Below, in pieces: positions 61,142 through 64,000 of a stretch of 64,000 nucleotides of DNA. The notes under the pieces were generated by a model. That model saw only the letters and a program-made list of their open reading frames with translations, was not told the DNA's origin and ran no database searches. The DNA comes from Tubiluchus corallicola (lineage: Eukaryota; Priapulida; Priapulimorpha; Priapulimorphida; Tubiluchidae). How positions within the stretch are numbered: position 1 is the stretch's first letter; every line of letters begins with the position of its first letter. Made by a program: the position numbers and the translations under genes. The DNA is taken from NCBI GenBank assembly GCA_030141605.1, contig JAQGDQ010000053.1, positions 188,001-252,000 on the forward strand. Reading direction: 5' to 3'.

Positions 61142-63079
61142 CAATCATCCTTTTTTTGATAACACCATAACTTTTGATCTCTAGGCTTGTGTGTATTTTA
61201 ACCATATTCCTTATTCAAGATGAGATTTTTTTGTTAACAAGCGGGCTAATAACAATTAACTCTAGTAATGAAAGACAACTGTAAACAAGTGAATTTATTA
61301 ACTGGAACCTTTCTTCGTGGCAAAATCCAGCAGCTTTGTCTCTCGGAGCAGGAACTTGGCCATTAGGAACAATTAACTGCCAAGTCATGGTCTTCAGATC
61401 AAGCTTGTGTAGTTCAGTATAAGAGTAAGAGCAGTACCCGGCATACAGATACAAGGACTTTCCCATAAGAACAGCACAAGCGCCAGATAAGCCTGGCGGG
61501 GTGTGTGGTGGATCACATTTCTGTTCTAAAGAGTGCCTAAAATGAAATCAACTGTGTTTGTACACAAAATTATGTACACAACTGCAAAGAGTAATCACAA
61601 TGGCTTTTAATGATTTCATTTTTTTACTTTTTCTAGACAACCCATTTGCTACAAATATGGCCACACTACATCACGAAAAACACTGTGTGCAATTTGCTGG
61701 CAAAAATGGTAAATGTTATAGACTAGTCACCTCAAGTTAATTCAGCAGTAGCTGTTAAGTCACTGCAGCCTTTCAACTGTTTATGTATGTACAGGAATTC
61801 ATTATTTATCGTAACATGTTTTAATAAACTGTTTATGTACTCACTTACTTACTCTTTAATAGTACGTTCAAACATAGAGACTTATCTTGCAAGTTTCTAC
61901 ATCTGAACGCACTATAACAGTTTTTAACGCATATGTGATTTCATATGAATAAAGGTTTTAAAGGCAATAATACCCAAATACTATGTTGTGTATTCAATCT
62001 AGACTATTTAAAAAAATAATATATGTTGTAGGGATGTTAACGATAATGATACATATCCTTAATTATTGTGTCGATAATTATTGATTATCGTATGAATACG
62101 AGAAATTTGTTTTTGTCGTTTTATCGATATTATTCCAAGAATATGTCTATCGTGTCAAATTTGTTACATATCGCTGCTTAACGCTCACATGTTTAAAATC
62201 ATTTCACTTTCCTTTTCATTTATGCACTGGAATTACAAAAAAAATAAATAAAAAAAGTTGGTTGCAAGGTTGTTTGATTAATTTTCCTGTACTTTCTTCC
62301 TGCAAAAGCAGCTGTATTCAGTCAGTTTAGTGCTATGCGAATGCCAAGTATGGTATTTTTAGAAGCATTTTCCTAGTTATGTGCAGGAAATACAGCTCAC
62401 ATAAATAAATATATTATTTAGAAATAAATCTATACGTAGCATATTTACCTATCGCAGCTCACATATTAATATTATTTTATGAATAAATAAAAAAGAAAAC
62501 TTTGTCATAGACTACAAGTATCAAATGCATTAATCGGGAAATAGCCTTAAATGTGGTGGTTCAATACACTGAGACACCCTGCACAATAACTAAGTAAGCT
62601 AACCACATGTTCAGTATTGTTTATATCATTCGAAATACTTTATCGTATCGAATTGTGCCATCTGAAAAACAAATTAACAATATCGTATTGCTGGAAAAAA
62701 ATCGTATTGTTTCTCTTTGTATCGTAAATGAGCATCATTTCACATCTCTAGCATGTTGTATATTTTGATATCACTCATTCTTAAAAGGTTGTGAAACTAC
62801 ACGTTTGTAATTTCCAGTAAGATGTTGAAAAAATCATTATATTATAATTTGTTACAGGTATTATAAGGCACTCAATTTAAAAATAAACAGTTTTGCACAT
62901 TTTTGTTAAACTTATAGTGCATGTGTAGACAAGGCAATTTCACATTTTAACAAAGGTAATAATTAATGCAATGCTGGCATGCTGATATTACAATGATTCT
63001 GCACTCACCAATTTTCAGTTTCTGTATTATATATTTCCAGTTTGTTTCTTGGTATGTAGCCATGTCCATGAGCTTGACT
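50550..63079 (-). CDS. KLHDC2: KLHDC2-like kelch-repeat protein (N-terminus beyond right edge)
   Basis: KLHDC2 is the substrate receptor of a cullin-2 ubiquitin ligase that binds proteins ending in diglycine. Exons: 63079-63009, 61536-61309, 60941-60842, 56692-56612, 55430-55291, 54237-54125, 53037-52877, 50774-50550. Phases agree, giving 372 residues to the stop; roughly the first 35 are missing. Kelch blades are marked by LYLYAGYCSYSYTELHKLD, LFFFGGFGP, NNQLLVFDPKHNSW, PSPRAAHAM with WLFGGRHCDTRTDELHYLD, GRTWHSLTA with LFLYGGYTQDRTPLSDAW, and RLWHTAV with VLIFGGC. GGRxxxDxR and GRTWHS occupy the positions of the human diglycine pocket. The C-terminus (SLLRLCVKYAEEKF, then LPHNLITLL) fits the BC-box/cullin-box tail. 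KLHDC1, the close paralogue, cannot be excluded. Confidence 0.87.
51560..52430 (+). pseudogene. Non-LTR retrotransposon 3' end (RT C-terminus and tail)
   Basis: The plus-strand frame reads VKHCFTKEHLITLYNCLV, ILWGHTY, LLKLNFIRQIANMNKREHV, STRFNEFLIKYCR, GPRLWNKINEYIKNSLSINN, ending NYIE and a stop near 52059. This is the tail common to CR1/RTE-like ORF2 proteins. A 3' UTR follows and ends in (AATA/AAAT)n at about 52388-52427. It is 5'-truncated and antisense, in the last intron of the kelch gene. Confidence 0.75.
55145..55265. repeat. GTAGCTGTAGC-type repeat fragment
   Basis: Degenerate TAGCTGTAGCTGTAG / TTTGTAGCTGCAG / GTTGTAACTGTAGCC units, ending TGTAGCTTACCCAACAC. The composition differs from the surroundings and suggests a transposable-element end. 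The family is not identified. It lies in a kelch-gene intron near exon 5. Confidence 0.4.
56700..60841 (-). other. Kelch-gene intron (about 4.1 kb), no other feature seen
   Basis: This intron separates the exons at 56692-56612 and 60941-60842. It is AT-rich. A 76-residue frame at 58022-58252 contains CPKCK but has no family match or splice context. No repeat ends with clear target duplications were found. Confidence 0.5.
61101..61140. repeat. (TA)n microsatellite
   Basis: Twenty TA dinucleotides in the intron between the second and third in-window kelch exons. Confidence 0.95.
61862..61912. mobile_element. 51-bp MITE remnant related to 2089-2239
   Basis: GTACGTTCAAACATAGAGACTT on the left mirrors AAGTTTCTACATCTGAACGCAC on the right. 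The ends match the GTTCAGATGTAGAGACTT end of the MITE at 2089-2239, so this looks like an internally deleted family member. Confidence 0.55.
62029..62750. mobile_element. hAT-like non-autonomous element, 722 bp
   Basis: Left end TAGGGATGTTAACGATAATG, right end CACATCTCTA preceded by ATTTACGAT-like sequence on the opposite strand. The terminal TAGGGATG and CATCTCTA are inverted repeats with one mismatch. Flanking octamers ATATGTTG and GCATGTTG share six of eight bases. The interior is rich in CGATA/TATCG motifs, with no coding frame. Confidence 0.55.
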
Positions 63080-64000
63080 CTATAAATTCGTTTAATTTCA
63101 CAACTTCAAATAAAAATAAACTACCATATTTTTCTCATATAAGTGAATTTCTTCCAACAAAACTATGCTAAAACAGCTGCATCTTATATGATGAATGTAG
63201 AGGTCTAATGAATGTAAGCCAGAACTCTTATTACTATACTCATAAGAGTAATATATTAACAGCAACTGATATGTGAGTCCTTTATTACACATAAAATGAT
63301 TACAGGCGAAATTCCAAAAACACAGTTGACTTTTTTAAATTGCAATTTGTACAGTCTTCTATTGTGCAAATACTAAAGCGCTCCCCTTGAGCAAGTTCAT
63401 AACTTGATAGCCCAGAAGCTATCAATTCAATTCAGTTTATTTGCTCAAATATGTAAAGAATACATACATTGGCAAAATGAGCTATGTCTTAACTACAACT
63501 ATTAGTCCATTACGTCAAGTACTTCGCTAAATTAACACATGCATACTTACAAAGAATAATAAGTGAAATAATTAATAACTCAGCCCAATACTTAAAAGCC
63601 CATATTTACATAGACAAACTATGTGCAAACAGCATTCCTTACGATTGTTTATGTATTATTATTTACGCTAGCTTGCCAAGTATCGTCTAATAAGTCAAAA
63701 TTAATTGTTACGTTTGACTTTTTAGTTATCCTTGACATGCATGGCTAAAACCAACTTTAATTGCAGTATGAAATTATGCCGTTTCGCAGTTAAATACACT
63801 TCCATATTTTAGCCCATTTTAACAGTTATGGAAAATTATGCCAAAAAAGAATCTCTAGCAGAGAACTGTTTAGCTTCCCATTAATTAGTCAACTGCTGCT
63901 TCAAATTCGAAAATTTTTCAAATTGTTAATTACACAATACTCCTGTTTTTTGGATATTGTGAATGGAAACAGCAGTTCTTTTTAGTAATTTATAGTAGCG
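63080..64000. other. Kelch-gene upstream intron at window edge
   Basis: The first in-window kelch exon begins at 63079 after a TATAG acceptor, so this stretch is intron. I searched the minus strand for the missing first kelch blade (SGH.., WGGY) and did not find it, so the earlier exons lie outside the window. No other feature is seen. Confidence 0.55.

Overview
This window is AT-rich eukaryotic DNA from an invertebrate animal. Its genes are intron-dense with GT-AG introns. One is UNC80, a metazoan ion-channel subunit. The introns hold many transposable-element relics: CR1-like and other non-LTR elements, Ty3/gypsy elements, hAT-type non-autonomous elements, MITEs and SINEs. I cannot name the species. 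A non-vertebrate metazoan (cnidarian, sponge or lophotrochozoan grade) fits the element families, but that is inference.

Three protein-coding genes lie head to tail on the minus strand. Read in transcription order they are: (1) a KLHDC2-like kelch protein, exons 63079 to 50550, lacking only its extreme N-terminus beyond the right edge; (2) a complete DNA2 helicase/nuclease, exons 39637 to 11238, which I rebuilt as 22 exons with consistent splice phases and no internal stop (about 1686 residues); (3) the 5' part of UNC80, exons 8777 to 1, which runs off the left edge. The three act in unrelated processes: ubiquitin-ligase substrate recognition, DNA replication and repair, and NALCN channel assembly. 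No shared pathway is implied.

Layout. 1-8777: UNC80 exons 1-5, with a 6-kb first intron holding a hAT-type element with a perfect 8-bp target duplication, a MITE and non-LTR fragments. 7837-10208: a large inverted repeat whose arms bracket UNC80 exon 1. 11238-39637: DNA2, whose introns hold a decayed antisense non-LTR element (12.8-14.1 kb), a young rearranged Gmr1-like Ty3/gypsy element (20.0-24.5 kb), SINE-like sequences, a gypsy gag relic (35.7-36.2 kb) and a degenerate minisatellite. 39638-50549: intergenic, with a hAT-like element, a 2.4-kb CR1-like element with a long open reading frame, and a (TA)n array. 50550-63079: the kelch gene, with another non-LTR 3' end, a hAT-like element and simple repeats in its introns.

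The most unusual structure is the Gmr1-like element. It has a SCAN-like capsid, integrase directly after protease with no reverse transcriptase between, and an inverted LTR fragment in place of its 3' end. Flush 59-bp direct repeats flank it, where 4-6 bp would be expected. Exon coordinates are hand-derived and may be off by a base or two.
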